The notes: generated from the letters alone by a model not told the origin. Positions 1 through 15,028 are shown, numbered from the stretch's first letter. The stretch: 64,000 nt of DNA from Setophaga petechia (GCA_024362935.1 JANCRA010000019.1:12086501-12150500), one strand, 5' to 3'. Made by a program: numbers and translations.

Positions 1-1297
1 ATCAGAATTACAAAATTCTACTGCCTAATCTAAAAAAGTTTTAAATAGCCCATGGCTCAGCAAGCTCACAGACTATGAATTAGTATGATCAGCCTTATGT
101 AATGATTTCCCACTGAATACAGAAGAGATTTTGGACCTTAGGAGGCCAAATCTGGCTGTCCTGTCCTATATTGTATCATCCCATGGAAAAACAGAAGCCT
201 GTTTTTTTCCTAAAAAGGAGGCTGTGGGACACAAGCTGTGAACTTCCAAGAGTTAGATCTAAATAATGGAATTCTCACTCTTTCAGACAGAAGAGCAAAA
301 CTTTGCCTCAGTTCCTACATTAACAAGGAAATGAGCAGAACAGGGCAAATGCAATGAGCAATCAGGTCTTTCATTTTTCTCCTTTGCTGTGAGGGGAAGG
401 AAAACACACATTTAGTTCCAATGAATGCCAAACACTCCAGGAAGAAGAGAGATTTGTTTTATTACTTGTTCTCATATAATTCCCTGATATGATAGTCTGG
501 GGTGACCATGTAAGGATCTGATTGTGAAGGAGCAGGAGTCATGTCTGTTGACAATTTTGCTTGTTCCCTGGTTTGAGAAATTTCCAGATCTTTGCATGCT
601 GCTTCAGTGAAGGATTCAAGTAGCTTTGGGATAGCTGCCAGACTGACAACACTGCACTGGGACTTGTGCAAGGTACATTCAGAAACCCTTCTGGTTTCAC
701 AGTACACTGTAATCCAGAATTTTGCTGTGGGAATTTTTCATGTACAGAAGAAATTTGACAAGAAGAGACACTGTGCAGTTATAATATACTTTTCCATTTG
801 CTGAAAGGGAGCATGCTATGAAATCTTTTCAAATTCATGTCTGGCTTAGGAAATGAAAATAAAAATACAGATTATTGCGGGGTATTTAGAGAATGACTTA
901 GTCCTGCTGCCTTGAACATAGTTTGTTGCACAGGTAGGTATTTGTATAAAGCTATGCCATTCACTTTTACCCATTTGCATACTAAGGCTATGTGACAGAC
1001 CGGGTGTGTATCTCTAGTTGACTTCTCAGTCTGATCTTGCTGCTGATCTGATCCTTTTCATGCTTTAGCCTATGAAAAAGGCCCATGGCTAAGACCCCTT
1101 TCTGTTTGAAAGTATGCCAAAACTTGATAATACAACATGACCAGGAAATGGCTTTGGCCATTAGATCCTCCAAATATTCCTTGCACTGGCCTCAAAAAGT
1201 GTGTTGATGTACTGAGCTCCTAAGACATAGCTCAGCCAAGAGTAGCTCTGTTTTCACTGGGGATTTCAGTTTGGCCCACCTTTTCTGCCAGGTGAGG

Positions 1298-1398
1298 CTT
1301 TCAAAACAAAGAGACTTTCAAAACAAAAAAAAATTTTTCTGTCAGGCTTATTTAGAGACTTTCAAAACAACAAAAAAAATTTCTGTCAGGCTTATTTT
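1298..1398. repeat. 44-bp tandem duplication, plus a partial third copy
   Basis: The string CTTTCAAAACAA starts at 1298, 1315 and 1359. The units at 1311-1354 and 1355-1398 share about 40 bases, differing mainly in the A/T-run lengths; the first copy is partial. Confidence 0.88.
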
Positions 1399-3983
1399 AT
1401 TTGAGCATGATCTGATTGCTCTAAGTCTTGCCTACTTCCGTGCACTTACTCTTGTCTAGAAGGACACAGTAGTGTTGGGGCCTCCACCCACCTTTGTTCC
1501 TTAGGTGAACTCTGATTTTTAAAAATAGACAGGAAATTGTGCTCTTTTCCTTTGGTTTATTTCTTTGAATGACAGTGAAAAAGAAGTGTCCTTGCTGTCT
1601 GAAAGGATAGTTGAAAAACAATATCTGGATGTCAGCCATCCTTTCGGAAAATGGGATGAGCTTTACGGTGCTTCCAGAAGGGATCCTGTGACCTGTGTTC
1701 CTCCTTGGAACTTTTTGCATCTGGAAGTTTCCACCCTCAGGTGGGACAGCTCTGTGCTCTAAGGCCTTGTCACAATGTTGTTAACACTGACTGTAGGCAT
1801 CTCTAGAAGGCTTTTCTGTTGCAGTGGTTGTTGTATTTCTGTTTTATATGGATATGTGTCCACTCAGGGATTGAAAGGGTTCTGTGCAATATTTGCATGT
1901 TATCAAACTTCTGTTCACTCTTATTAGTCCTGGATGCTGAGTTTCATTACACAGAGAGTAAAATGTGATATGTACTTACTGTGCTTTGTAGATAATGACA
2001 GAGACTGCAAAGGAGAAAAGGAAATGTTCCCTAATACCAAATTAGGTTTTATCTCATGCTAATATTTGAACTCCTGTTGTTCAGCAGATTTATCAAACAC
2101 AAAAGGGAGAACAATTTTCTTTGATGACTATTGTGTTTCAAAAGTTGTTACTTTGAAGTGATCATCGAGAGAGGGCTTATAAAATAATGGGTAAGATTTA
2201 AGTTTTTCTGTTGTTTTGTGCGAGAGATACAACCCCACTATTCCAGACGTAGAACAGATTTTTAAAAACAACACTTAAGTTAGAGGAAATTATCAGTTAT
2301 GTAGTGAGCAGTATCTCACGTTGGTCATCAATGAGTTATTCTTGTCACAGAAATTATAGTGACAATATTAGTGCTGACACTGTATTTTGGATTTGTGCTC
2401 TTCTACACATTTGCTGCTGGCAATTCTGGTGAAGTAGAGTATTAATGGAAAGGAAATTCCATAAAAAAGATGCTAAAAATAGGATTAAAATATATCATAA
2501 CATCCGACAAATGGTGGTCTTCTTGTAAACATTAAATCTTCTTGTTTGTTGGACCCACAGGGATTTTCTCTTTAAATGAAACTGTATCAAACTAACATCC
2601 TGTTACCTAAATGTTTGCACTGGCTTGGGTCAGTAAATGCCCAGTATGTTTAGGATACTTTTTTGACATATGTTTTTGTTACCCCCTCTAGTCAAATGAG
2701 CCACAATTTTGCTCTTTCCCTCAGATTTGAGGGAAGGTAGGGAGCTCCTTCTGCCGTGTAACACAAAATATATGGGCTGGGTAAGTGTTTGGAGCATAGG
2801 CAGTGACATTTCAGTGCTTTCGCCTGATTTGGAGGACATGAGTGGAAGGAACAGGAACATGGTATCCAAACAAAACAATCAAATTGTAGTCAGCAAACAG
2901 GATGATAAACTTCCTGGAAGCTTTTAGTTTATTGCTTAAGTTGATGTAATGATAAGTTCAGTTTGTGCATTTTTTCGAGCTCTTCTTTTTAACAAGAGCA
3001 ACTAATTCAAGAGTACATATTTCTGCTTCACCATTTAGTTGCTGGAATTTATTTTCTGACAAACATAGCTGTTTGTTTTAGTTGTATATTTTATTCTTTT
3101 AGTTAGTTGCAGTCTGTAGCAAACTTGAGAAGTCAAGATGAGAACTTAGTTCCATAATTCAGTCAAAAATATTTTAAGGATGTGGGCTGCTGCTGCTATG
3201 TAATTGGCCATACTATTTTAGGACAGAGGGTTAGGGTCAAATCTCTTGTGAATGATGGTTTTGTTTATCTATAGAGATAGCATCCATTCTGTAAATTATT
3301 GCACTGCAATCTTCACAGTAGAAGAGGCTAGAAAAATATTTTGAAATGAAACTCTGTTCTTTCCTAAAAAAAAAAGAAAAGCCTGTGGAAAGTTTCTAAC
3401 TGTGGATTTGGCAACCTCCCTCTGTTCTTATCCCAGTTTCTTTCACATGCTGCTGGGAAAAATCAAAGTTTAGCAATTAGTAATTTTTAACAGGCAGTTT
3501 GGAGAAAATGAGATAAAGCCTGAAAGACCAAGCAAGCTGCTTTTCTTTAGTCTTCCTTCTGACAGAATTAGTTAGTGTAGTGTCTGCTTCATTTGTATGT
3601 GTGAAGTGTTAGTTACTTGTCTGGGTTTGTGCTTCATAATTTAAAGTGAACCCATCTTCCTGCGATGTTTTCTTCCTTAATTTTTGATATAGTTGTGAAA
3701 ACTGAGCACGTGGAATAGTGTTAGTAGGGAGAACATCTTGCCCTGACCTCACTGCTTGCTTGCCTCCCTCTTATTCCTATTTGTACAATCTAAGGGAAGA
3801 AGGAAGGTGAAAGTTTTTCTGTCAGGATGATGTAGAAACTGAAGACTTTGAAACTTGATCTTGATGTTGGGTCTCTTCTTAAAGCTACTCCGTAGCTGTG
3901 GATCTGCTCCTGAAGCTATTTTACTTTCATTCCCAAGCCATCTCTACCAATACATTCAGGTGGTCCCATGGCTTGGATATGTT

Positions 3984-4015
3984 GTGCCATCCATAACCTG
4001 TGCCACCCATAACCT
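3984..4015. repeat. 16-bp imperfect tandem duplication
   Basis: GTGCCATCCATAACCT at 3984-3999 is followed at once by GTGCCACCCATAACCT, one mismatch. Confidence 0.85.
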
Positions 4016-6246
4016 GTTCCTTAAAAGGGATAAGTCAGGCTTCCTAGTGGAGAAGTCCCTTGTAGTCCAGAAATGAGACTGTGATCACAGTAGCTTTTAT
4101 TATTACCCAGCATATGAGCCTCTGCATGGCTCACTGTCTGCAAGTGCAATGCCTTTGGCTGGCCCCTGTATGGCAAATTGTAGTAGTCTATTGTGGAAAC
4201 AAGGAAAACCTGCAGAGACGTCATTTCCTCATCCAAAGGAAGCATGAACTGCAGGATCCAGAACTATTGAAGATGCTGGAAAACAATATTTGATATTTAT
4301 TTATGGTTTCTTGATTTCCTGGTCCCGCTAACACCATTGTTCCCTTGTGTTGTTCTTAGAAATCTGGTATCTGGAGCTTTGAATGGTTTAGACAATTCTT
4401 TTTTTTTACTTTGGAGAATGGGAACTGAAAGGATGTTGCTTACAACAAATTAATGCATGAAGTAAAAAATGTGAATTAAAAACTGTTCCATTTCGTTATG
4501 TAGAAAGACTTAGTGAGACTTCAGTCTGTGGAATCAACGTGGGTGTTTTGGTAAGCAGCAGTGTGTCCTGGTATGAGTAGTATTCAGTGCTGTCAAACTC
4601 TGGTTGAGTATTTACAGATGGCATCTGCCACCACTGTGCTCTGTTTGTGCTTGTCTGCAGTTATGGTGCAAGTGGTCTGGCTGAGGAGAGTGGTTTGCAG
4701 GATGCTGTGACTGCTGAGTATTCTCCTTTTAATTTAAATAGTGACCCTTCAGACTGTCCCCATGGACTGACCGGGTGTGGTAGTCTCCTTGTACTATTTT
4801 TTGCATGTTTAATATCTTAAAAAAATCCCTACTTCTCTCTGCTTCAACCAGAGGATGGTTTAAAGCTTTTGATTACAGCCTAAAAGAATGATGCTCTTAT
4901 TTCAGGAAAAGTTAATGATAAACTGTGGCATCTTAGGGTCTCAACATTGGAACAAAAATTTCATTAAGAAGGCAAAGCAAATGATATTGCAATCAGGTTT
5001 TGTCTTCTGTTTCCCTATAAAAATGAATGAAAAGGGCAAAACAGCCATGCAGTCTGTGTTCCTGAGGAACACATGCTTCACAGACAGGGCAGCGTGTTGT
5101 GCAATTATGCTAAGAACTCATCAAAGCCAAAGACAGGCCATAAACCTACATAAAACAAAAAAGAGTCTGTGCTTGAATAGCAAAAGGAGAAAAGAAAGGA
5201 CCAGTGAGAGAAGTATAGACTGTGAATGAGTGAGGGGTTATTTCTCCCTAGCATACATGGAGAATCCTGGTCCATATTTCTTGAAATTAGGAATTTGCTT
5301 GACAGTAAGACAATCCAGCTAATGTGGATAAATTCAGATGGTGTTCGCCATATATTCTTGATGTTAAGGGGCTCCATTTAGTTTTCTAAAATCATGTACT
5401 CAGTGGTCGTTGTATCCTTCAAGATGTGGAACCTCTTTGATGGATGTAAATGGCATCTAAATATCCTGTGGTATAATTAATGTGCAGCAGATGTACAGAT
5501 GTGTAGATGTTTGCTTTGTGTATAGCATAAAGGAAAAAGAGAGCTATTTTTTCTTATCATCTACTCTTTTTAATAGTTATCAAACCAGTAAAGAAATAAA
5601 AGATGAACTATTATTTGAATTTGCACATTTGAAGTATCCCATGAACCAAATACAGTCTAAAAAATAATATTAATTATTGCTTTTTCATTGAAATTGGTTC
5701 AAAACCATATGGGCAGTTGGAAATTCATGAGACCAGCTCAAGGTAGAGAATAGAGACATATAACAACCTTTTGTTTGTATGAAGCTGTGTGTAAAATAAT
5801 TTAAATTTTTATAATATTGTATTCTTTTTGGAATGGAGTTAAGACAACTAACATTGGCATCTAATTTTCAGAAACTAGTACTTTTCTCGTTTATTTTATC
5901 ATTTGTATAATAAATGAAAGTTCTGGTTCAAATTGAAAAACATTAAATACTTATAACATACTGCAGTGTTAATTAAATGATGGTTGCATGAACTGAGGCA
6001 TCATTGCATATGAGTATGTAAATATGGACCTGTTTAAATGGCAAGCAACAGGAATTATCCAAGACATATTTCCTAAAGATGGGAAGCGTTCTGATTGTTA
6101 CTGATTGGGAAAGAACTTAAATGGGATCTTTCAGCTTTTTTTCTGTGATCAGGAGCAGGCACTTTCTAGAAGTTCTATACTCGCTACAGCTTCCCTGCAG
6201 GCTTTGCAAAGAACTGAAATTGGGGAAGAAAACTGCTGTTTCATAT

Positions 6247-6263
6247 CCTTCCTTCCTTCCTTC
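6247..6263. repeat. (CCTT)4 short microsatellite
   Basis: Four CCTT units in a row in intron 1. Confidence 0.85.
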
Positions 6264-9200
6264 GTGTTTTTCTTGGCATGTGTGTGCAAATGCAAATGGC
6301 AGCCAGAACTGGCAATGAACAGTGTTTGAGAGTGCGTTTTATTTATACAACTCTGAAAATAAAAATTTTAGCTCTCTCAAGCATTTTAATTCCTAATTAG
6401 CATCCAGCCATATTAACATTAAATAACTTCATAATTAAGGACTGTGCATTCCAATATTAGAGAAAAAGTGTTGTGTTGAAAATTGAGCATGTAAAAAGAG
6501 GTTTGGTGGGCTTCCATTATGATTGCCTGTCAGTATTTTCAAGTTTCCTCAGTTTATATGTAAAAATGTTTGTTTGTTTTTTAATAAACTGCATTAATCT
6601 TAAAGGACCAAATAATTTGTTTTCATTGGTACTGAGTCAACTTTCCTCCCTTATTCAGATACAATAGGAATTAATACTTAAATTTAAATTCTGAAATTGG
6701 AGATATAATATATTGTTTCATGTTTTCTCCTCATAATGAGTGATAAAGATCATGGCTTTCTTAATTCTGGTGGATATTTTTGAGTCAGAAAAGACTCACA
6801 CTGGTCTTCAAGCATGTTAATGGACTTTAGAAGGATATAGGAGCTGTACAGAGGATGACTTTCTTGTAATATTTTTGAAATTTCAAACTATTATTTTTAA
6901 ATTGAACCAGAAAATCTAAATAGTTCTTTTGGAGGGGTCATTTTTGACAAATGTGTTTCTCATCTTGTCCTCTCACATATTTCTCATCTTTTACACTTCC
7001 TGAAATTACTGATTTGTTTAAAGAAATGAAATTTGTTATGTAGAATTGAAGAGTTGTTTCAAAAATATTCTAGGAATGTTGAGTTCTTCCTAATTAGTCT
7101 TCTCCTCTTTAAAAAATAATTTAGGAATATCCTAATTTTGTGAGTAAAAATTGAATAAAAAAATCAGGATTTTTCCCCCAAATTGAACAGAGAAAGATAT
7201 TCTTGCATAAAAGAAGCAGAAACTGTAGTGTGAAGTATAAAGGTTTCAAACATACAAATTCTTTTCTAATTATGATTGCAATATAATGGGAACATACTGT
7301 TACTTCCAGATGTACACTTGTTCTGAGGTTTCCTAGTTTCTTGTTTTGGTTTGCTCGTAGTGGACACAGCTGAATTCACTGGGATTTCTTAACAAGAACC
7401 TCGTGTTCTATAAATTCAGGAAACAGCTGACTTTTATGAGAAGTAAGCTGTAATGGTAGACGTCATTTCTTTTCCATTTCAACTTGAGTGATACAAGATC
7501 AGTTATGTGATTAGCAGCACATTATTCACTCCATGACATACACCAACAGGACCCATAGGATGCTTTGCCACAGGGAATTCCACATACATGTGAATGTTTT
7601 TTAATACAGAGTATCTTTTTTGTCAAAAAAATCTTCAAAATGTAATTCAAAGGAATCTTGGCATGCTGGAAGCATTTTGTTTATTGATATGGATGCCTCT
7701 TGTTTGGTCAGTTTGTTGCAATCCCCACAGGCTGTTCAGAAATTCAAAGGGGTCAGGCCAATCTCTTTTTTTGCCTTCCAGAACCTCTCTTGGTGATTGA
7801 AATGTAACTTGTTTGTATTTTTAATAGGATAAAGGCTTGGTTAGCAGCAATTCATGTTACATAAAATATTTGCTAAAAATATTAGACAAAATGCATTCTG
7901 CTTATTTTGCAGGTGGGGGTACATCACTTCTGCCAGTATATGGCCTTTTACTAAAGCTCTGGTTAAGCTGTATTTTAATTAAGCAAAAATTTAGGTCATC
8001 TTCTAGAAGTTTGCTCTGTGTGGCATCAGATCACAGGAGCATGTGTGAGCCAGCCAGAGCTCAGCCTCTGATTTGGTGAGATTTGGAATGATCACAACTG
8101 CAAGTGTGTGAGTGCCTCCATCGTTACTCATCAACCAAACTCCTGTTAACCAGCAAGAGCACAGCTAGTCCTCAGAACAGGTTCCCAAAATGAGGGTACT
8201 AGATATCCTTATTTTAGTGACGGGATTCTTGACATCTGGGAAGAAAAGGAATAAATGTCTTCTAAACTGGATGAGGAAAAGGTTGTACTAAATCTTTTTG
8301 AGAATGGCTTCAGTGCAAGGAAGAGGGTGGAGACATCGGACATCCTGCCTGGCTGTGTGGAACTGGACTTTAACTATAAATCTCTTACTTTTATCTGCAA
8401 TGGAGCTGAAAGGAAGGAAGGGATCAAAAGTGAAAGCTCAGGTGATTTTAGAGGTGGGCAACATGAGTTTAGGGGACGCTTCCTCGTCAGAGGAGGGAAC
8501 TGACTTAAAAGTCTCAAAGTGCATGAAAGAAAGAACAATATGTCCAGTAAATGTTGAAAAATATCGTCAGTGGCCACAAAATGCAGAAAAGGTGATTGAG
8601 GGTTGAAGGAGGATGAGGAAAGGTTTTTTTTATCTACTCTTAGAAATTTTCTGATATGATAGAGAGAGAAAAAAAAAGATACATGATGGAGAATGGGTTG
8701 ATTATCCCAAAATGTGTCGTCATTGTAACAATGTATGAGAATATTATGAAGACACATATTTTTTCAAAGCATTAGTTTCTTTATTTGTGTGTGTACTTAA
8801 GAATTCACGTTTACTTTAAGTAAGGGATGCTTTTTCAGACAGACTGCTGCCCCTTAGGATCAGATGAATGGAGAAGTGGATTGTTTGGTAGGTTGGGAAA
8901 AGGAATTATCTCTAGAACAGAAAACATTGCAGATGTTGCCCATCTATTCCCTCTGTACTTAGAGGCACTGGAATATGATGCCAGCTTTGAAAGTAGCTCT
9001 AGGTACAGCAGGGAGAAAGAATGTATCTGACCTTGGCTGATGCTCTCGCTGCTGGTTGTGATTCATCCAGTCCTGCAGGCAAGATGGGAGAAACAGGTGG
9101 TGCCTCAGCTGGTGAATCACTGGAGAGAGAAGAAGAGTCTTTTGTTCAGCAGCAGAAGCCAGCCTGAGCAGCTACTGCCACTGCTGCTGGCACAGGTTAA

Positions 9201-11747
9201 TGGGAAGAGGAGGGTAGGAACACAGTGTTTGCCACAGCTGCTACTGCTGCTGGAGTCTTCTCTATTGATTTTTGTGTTTTTCCTCCTTGTGGCGAAATCA
9301 AACAAAAGTGCTTCAACAAAACTGGCTTGGTGTTCTTCTGAGATTTGGAATCTGATGTGCATTAATTATAGTGTGCAAAATTGCTTTGCTAAATACTACC
9401 TCGATGCCTGTGAACTGAATTAGCCACGACAGCTAGTCGGCTATGACAGAGAGCCGTTTTCTTCCCAAGTATAGATCTTCATGTTCTCTCTAGGATCATT
9501 TGGAATATTGTGAAAAGACCAAAATATTTTCCACCATCCAGATGACTACAGTTACATTAAGAATGTAAAGAGAGAACATAGAAACTACAGGTATTTCATA
9601 TTTGTATTTTTAAATTTGTGAAGATGAGGTTACTATCATAGGCACAGAAAGGTTTTCCTTATAGTGCATCCCTTTACATGATTTTGTCTTGGGCACTGTG
9701 CAAAATAAAATTGTATTCAATTTTAATGTCCATAACAGCTTTATTCAGAAGGCTTTATGATAGGTTGGGCACTTAACTTGAACTGGTTTTCCTAAAGTGA
9801 AAATGTGCAGGAAATTACCTTATTAAAAATTCATGTGTTTTTTGCAGTTCACCTTGGTTTTGTTTGTGGCAGTGTAGAATTAAGGGTAGAAATGCTGTTA
9901 AAAGTATTCTGAGGGGGAAAAATTAATAACTTTAATTTTTTTTGTTTTTTAGATAAAACCCAATATTTATTTATAGGCTTAATCCCAAGTAGGACTATTA
10001 CTTTCAGAAAGATAGTTACATATCTTTTGTGATCCCGGAGCTCTGACATAATTTGTGGACTTTTTATCTGTAAAGAAGGCGAAAACTCTTTGTACCCTGG
10101 TAGTCTTTGCAGGCAGACTTCTTTGTTTTCCCTGATTTCATTCCAGATGTCAGAGAAGTCATTTGTGCTGTTGGCAGCTCCTTGTGCTATCTGTAGCAGT
10201 GGTAGGTTTGTTTTTTTTTTTCCAACAAAACACAGAGCAACCATCAAGAAAAAAACCTCACCAAACAACAAACAATGCAGCTCTTATTTTGATAAGACCA
10301 GAAGTCAGAATCCCCATAACAGGAACCCAGTGTGTGTTCCCTGTAAAAAACTGCTGCCTCACAAAATGGCAGCTGATCAGCAGACAGGCAAAACCATTAG
10401 TGTTTATTTGTCATCATGAACGAATTCTTTTATAATTCTCTGAATTTGGATTTTCAGTGTTTTATGGTTTCATTTTCATGCCCGTTGCTTCCTGTATTAT
10501 GTTACCGCAATGCCAGGCAAAGGATAAAAGAATGAGACCAGGGAGTAGTGCAGAAAGTATGTAACAGTTTGCAGGTAAGATGAACAAAGTGTGTAATTAG
10601 CTTCATTGCTATTATTAGCATGGAATCATCTCCAAATTATTTACCACATTTCTCAAAATTAGGGGGAATTGCTCTTCTCTACACCACCATGGTACAGGGA
10701 CCCTGAGTCACAGCCAAAAATAGAGGCATTTTTGTGTTCCCAATAGGACCTGAATGGAGTCAGGGAACTTTAGCACTAAATTGTTACCTTACATCTGTCC
10801 TATGTAGTTGCTCCCCTATTCTAAAGGACTTAGTTGGACCCCATGTTTTTGTCTGCAAGTTTGTCAGACTTGTAAAGATCATAAGACTTCTTACCATGTG
10901 ACTCTCCATATTTAGAATTTTATCAGTATTTTGGGGCGTTTCTTCTTCAAAGCAGATATGCACTGCTCATGCAGATGGCATTTTATGTTAATGAAGTTTC
11001 TGGGAGGATTCTTTAGAAAGTTTAGGTTTGTAATTTGAATGCCAAACTTTGTGGAGGCGGTAGTTGTGGCACTCAGAGTGACTCAAGAATATTCCTAGAG
11101 TGACAGAGTTTTCCATAAACAGTTCTAAAAACTGACAAACAAAACTGGGTATTGTTTTCTTAATGTGGGTAAGAAACATCCTCCTTTATATTTGCTTTTC
11201 ATCTGGTCTTTGAAATTTAGACTGCTCTTTATGGTAGTCAGCCAAGCTACTGCTCTGAAATGTTGCATGGAGATCACTTAAAAGAGAAATCACCAATAGT
11301 CTGGCTGTCAGAGAGTGTCAGGAATTGCCATTTGCTGTGCTGGAGGTTTGAATCCCTATACTATAGCAAGGTGAAAAGAATGCTGCTGGCACAAAGTAAA
11401 AATCTAGAGAATTACATATGTCTTTGCTGTTAGTTTAGAAAATTAAGAACTGAAAGGAAGCTAAGGGAAACTGGAATCCACTTGAAAAGCTTTGAGAAAG
11501 TTGAGGATCCATCTAGGTGACATTGCTCTGGGATCCTGGAGTGCACAGAGATATTTGTTATTTATTTGTTATTCTCTGTGTTGTAGTGCTGTGAAACTTC
11601 TACACTAATGTACATAAATACTGAAGTAAACTGAACAAGACGTAGTAAACGCAGTAAATATAGATGAGCCATGATTTACTGACATGTATGTTTGATGTAA
11701 TTTTATTAGGTTTGAACTGATTTTTCACTTTGGTGATTTGTATTCTA

Positions 11748-11763
11748 TTTTTTTTTTTTTTTT
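11748..11763. repeat. T16 homopolymer
   Basis: Sixteen consecutive T in intron 1. Confidence 0.88.
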
Positions 11764-12886
11764 GTAAGCATGGAAATCGTGTGCAACCATTGATTCCTAC
11801 AGTTGTTTAGTCAGTCCAGGAATAGGATCTATTCTATTGTTTCCTTACAATTTTTTGCAAGGAAATAATTGCTTTGCTCCTTGATATAATGTGATGCTCA
11901 GTAATGGGTGTGGACTTGGAGTCTCATACTTGAAGCAGTAGTAGAAGTTTTGGGAGGAACTCAGTGCTATTTCAGAGGATTTCCTGACTTCTTTGTTTTT
12001 TTTTATTTTTTGTTTTTATGTGTCCATTTCTTTACTGAATTGTAAATTGGCTGAGATGTCCATTCTACTTTTATATTTTTAGAGATGTATTTTTTCTGTG
12101 GTTAATTAGAGCTTATGTGGTATGATTTCAAAAGCTTATATATATATTTTTTTTCCATTAACTGAAGAACTGACAGCTCCTGAGTAGTTTGCATCCATCC
12201 TTGTATATTTTCCTTTTAAAGTCTGTACTTTCTGTGTTGGAATCCTCCTTACAGTTGCGTCTGCAAATTACTTGCTTTTTCTCTGTCTATTAATTTTTGC
12301 AGAAATGCTTATGGTTGTCCTCAGTTGATGCCTAAATAATTCCGGAGATTTTTTGAGTAGTCAGCCATCTCTGAGACCTGTGTGTTTATATGAGTTCAGA
12401 GACATTAGTCTTTTCATAGTTGCAGTGCTGGATTGAGGTTTTTTTACACTGTAAAAAAAAGCAATTACTTTTCCATCCTCTCGCCTGCTGATGGCTGTCC
12501 ATTCTCCCTGGGAAAGTACTAGTGCAGAGGTGTTATGTGTGTGGAGTCTGTGGTGTCTCTGTGCTCTGGGAAGGGAATTGATAAGGGGATTTATGTCCTG
12601 GAAACCTGGGTTTCATCAATGCTTTGCATTATTCACTCCATAACGGGTGAAGCCTGCCAGGGATTGGCCTTGGAGGTGGACACATCCATCCCTATGTGTG
12701 CTCCCCTGAATTCTCTTAACACTACTCTTCTGGGAAATGTGAATTATTCCAATTACTTTGCAATATGTGTAGTTTGTAGAACTTCATGTAAGTGCTTGAA
12801 AAATTCAAATTGTCACATGCATTGATTTTTGAGACACCGCACAATGATTTTTTTCAGGAAGCAAGTCTGCATTGATAGGGAGAATA

Positions 12887-12999
12887 ATGGAGCACTGAGC
12901 AACCTGGTCTAGTGGAAGGTGTCCCTGCCCAAGGCAGGAGAATTGGGACTAGATGGATTTTAAGGTCCCTTCCAACCCATAGTCATTCTATGATTCCAT
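12887..12999 (+). mobile_element. CR1 LINE 3' tail
   Basis: GGAGCACTGAGCAACCTGGT, then CTAGTGGAAGGTGTCCCTGC and finally AAGGTCCCTTCCAACCCATA before ATTCTATGATTCC is a sense-oriented avian CR1 end in intron 1. Only the last 110 or so bases are present. Confidence 0.9.
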
Positions 13000-15028
13000 A
13001 GTACTGTGAACAGGTAACAAATCTTAGGGAAAGAACTGGCCTTGTGACTACCCTGCCTCTGCAGAATGAGTACAGCAAAATATTACTGGGGCTTCCAAGA
13101 AGTTGCAGGAAGGTACTGAAGTTGTCCCAGACCTCCCTACCTTAATTAGTGATTTGTGTCTGGGCTCTGCAAAAGTTTGGATTTTCCTGGATTTGTTTTC
13201 TGATAACCTCTGCCGATGGGATGTCTGGGACAGTGCTGCTTGGACAGCTGTTTATTGCAGCTGATATATTCTCTTCTTGACCTCCTGACTCCCATCTAGC
13301 ATCTTGAGTCACTTGGGAATAACTCATTCCCCAACTCTCAGTTCCTTCTTAGTTTCACTATCAGCCAGCTCCATGTTCACCTTCCTTCAGAGTTACAGGA
13401 AATTAAGATCTTCTTAGATAACATAAGGATGAGCAGTATGTTTGGTCTATGGGGAAATAATGTGAACAGAGAGATGTTACAGATAGTAAAAATAGATGTG
13501 AGTTTCTGAGGTAGTTCTTGTAATTATTTTTTCCTCTTTGATTCCAAAGCATATTTAATGGTGTTGCATGGTTTAGTGAAAACTTCCAAAATTTAACTAA
13601 GAGTCATGCAGGCTTTCACTGTTTGTGGGATTGATTGTACAGATAATATATGCAGCAAATTTGCCATAACCCCTGGGGATATTCTTAGCAAGGAATGATG
13701 TAAAGGGCTGTCGTCCACCATCAGTTAACTGCCGCAAATGAGTTAATGGCATTTTTTTAGCACCAGTAAAACATTAAAAAGAAAGCACAAATAGTCAGGA
13801 AAAAGACGGGTTTAATGAACTAGAAAATCTACATCGTTGTAGGGAGCGATAGAAAACATACAGTGTGCTGGCAGTATTCCAAACTTAATTCAGTTTATGT
13901 CCTGGATAACTAGATTTGACTCTTCAGTAATAAAAATGTGTAATGCCAGTTACATAGTCCTCTTCAGCAGAGAATGGAGCATTGCTTGGGAATGAAAATG
14001 TTTAAGTCCCAGCAGAGGGCAAGAAGGGCTGCTGTGACTGCTATCTTTCCACACAGGGGTTATTTATTGCCTCTTTTATGGAATTTGCACCACGCCAGAA
14101 TTTAGATGAGCTCATGTACAGTGTACAATGCACAGTGACTTGGAGCTAAATGGTTATGAAAGACATGACATTTGTGCACTCATGGTGCCAGGTTTTAATA
14201 CTGAAGAATATGCATGTCTGTGTGAAGAATTATCAGTGTAAGATTTTAGTCTACAGTTTGTAGATACTTTTTAGGACATACCAATATCTTTGCAATGAAA
14301 TGAGTTAATGAAAATTAATTCTGCTCTTTGTACTTGAGACATTTATTTCTTTAGGAATTGCTTTCTGTACACAACTTCTTTTTGTGTCCAGTTTTTGAAT
14401 GTAAAATGAAAGAAAGCTTATAATTTTGGTATTTCATTGGTGGTATAACTAACTTCTGATTTGATCACTGGGGATTAGGTTCTTGGGGAGGAAAGACAGA
14501 AGAGTTTTCATTAAGCAAAACCAGGTGCAGCTGACTGTTGTTTAAGCCAATTTACTTTACAATAAGTTTGATTATTAATATGTCTGAAATCTGACTTTTG
14601 GTTGCTATGGTAAAAGTTACGTGACATAATAATATCTCCTGATTAGTTTAATTTGGAAATTAGCATCTTATTTTGGCTTGTCTTGTGCTCAATTTGTAAA
14701 GTAATAGAGCGAGATTTTGAAAACTAATAAATTTTTCTCTTGCTTGATTTTAATGAGTGCAGGATGGAAGTGGTACTTCAGAGAATGTTCAGTTTCTCAG
14801 CTTCATTAATATTTTACTCTTTTTAACACTCTGTAGATAAGTCTTTCTATCATGTTAGTGTAACAGGACTACTAAATGATTTATAAATAAAGAGCTTGTT
14901 TTAGATTCTGAATAATATTCTGATGTGGCTCTATATTCAGTTTGGGAAACAAATTAAAGCATAACATGCCAGAAGTTGTTCAAGTCTTCCTGAAATAACT
15001 TTTTCCTTATTTGTCTTGTTTCATGCAG

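Larger units (their letters stand above)
1..15028 (+). other. PREX2: PREX2 intron 1, 3' part
   Basis: About 15 kb of AT-rich non-coding DNA ahead of exon 2. No reading frame here resembles P-Rex2 exon 1 or any other protein I know; the open frames are short and of random composition. It holds a degraded CR1 tail near 12887-12999, small tandem duplications near 1298-1398 and 3984-4015, a CCTT run near 6247-6263 and T-runs near 10211 and 11748. A CTG/CAG-rich patch sits at about 9040-9260. No CpG island or promoter is visible, so the transcription start is upstream. It ends in a short pyrimidine tract and a CAG acceptor at 15026-15028. Confidence 0.85.

Noticed and set aside
8255..9423. Cluster of open frames on both strands in intron 1 (up to 127 codons) as a possible upstream exon or gene
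   Set aside because: None resembles the P-Rex2 N-terminus or another protein, both strands are open in the same place, and the composition is that of low-complexity CTG-rich DNA.
9849..10435. Overlapping frames of 140 and 109 codons on opposite strands
   Set aside because: They are mirror images of the same AT-rich sequence, with poly-Lys/Phe runs from A/T tracts and no domain.
1..15028. PREX2 exon 1 or promoter within the window
   Set aside because: I found no match to the start of the DH domain (LSELQKTERDYV-like) and no GC-rich island; exon 2 is entered in phase 0 from a clear acceptor, so exon 1 is upstream.
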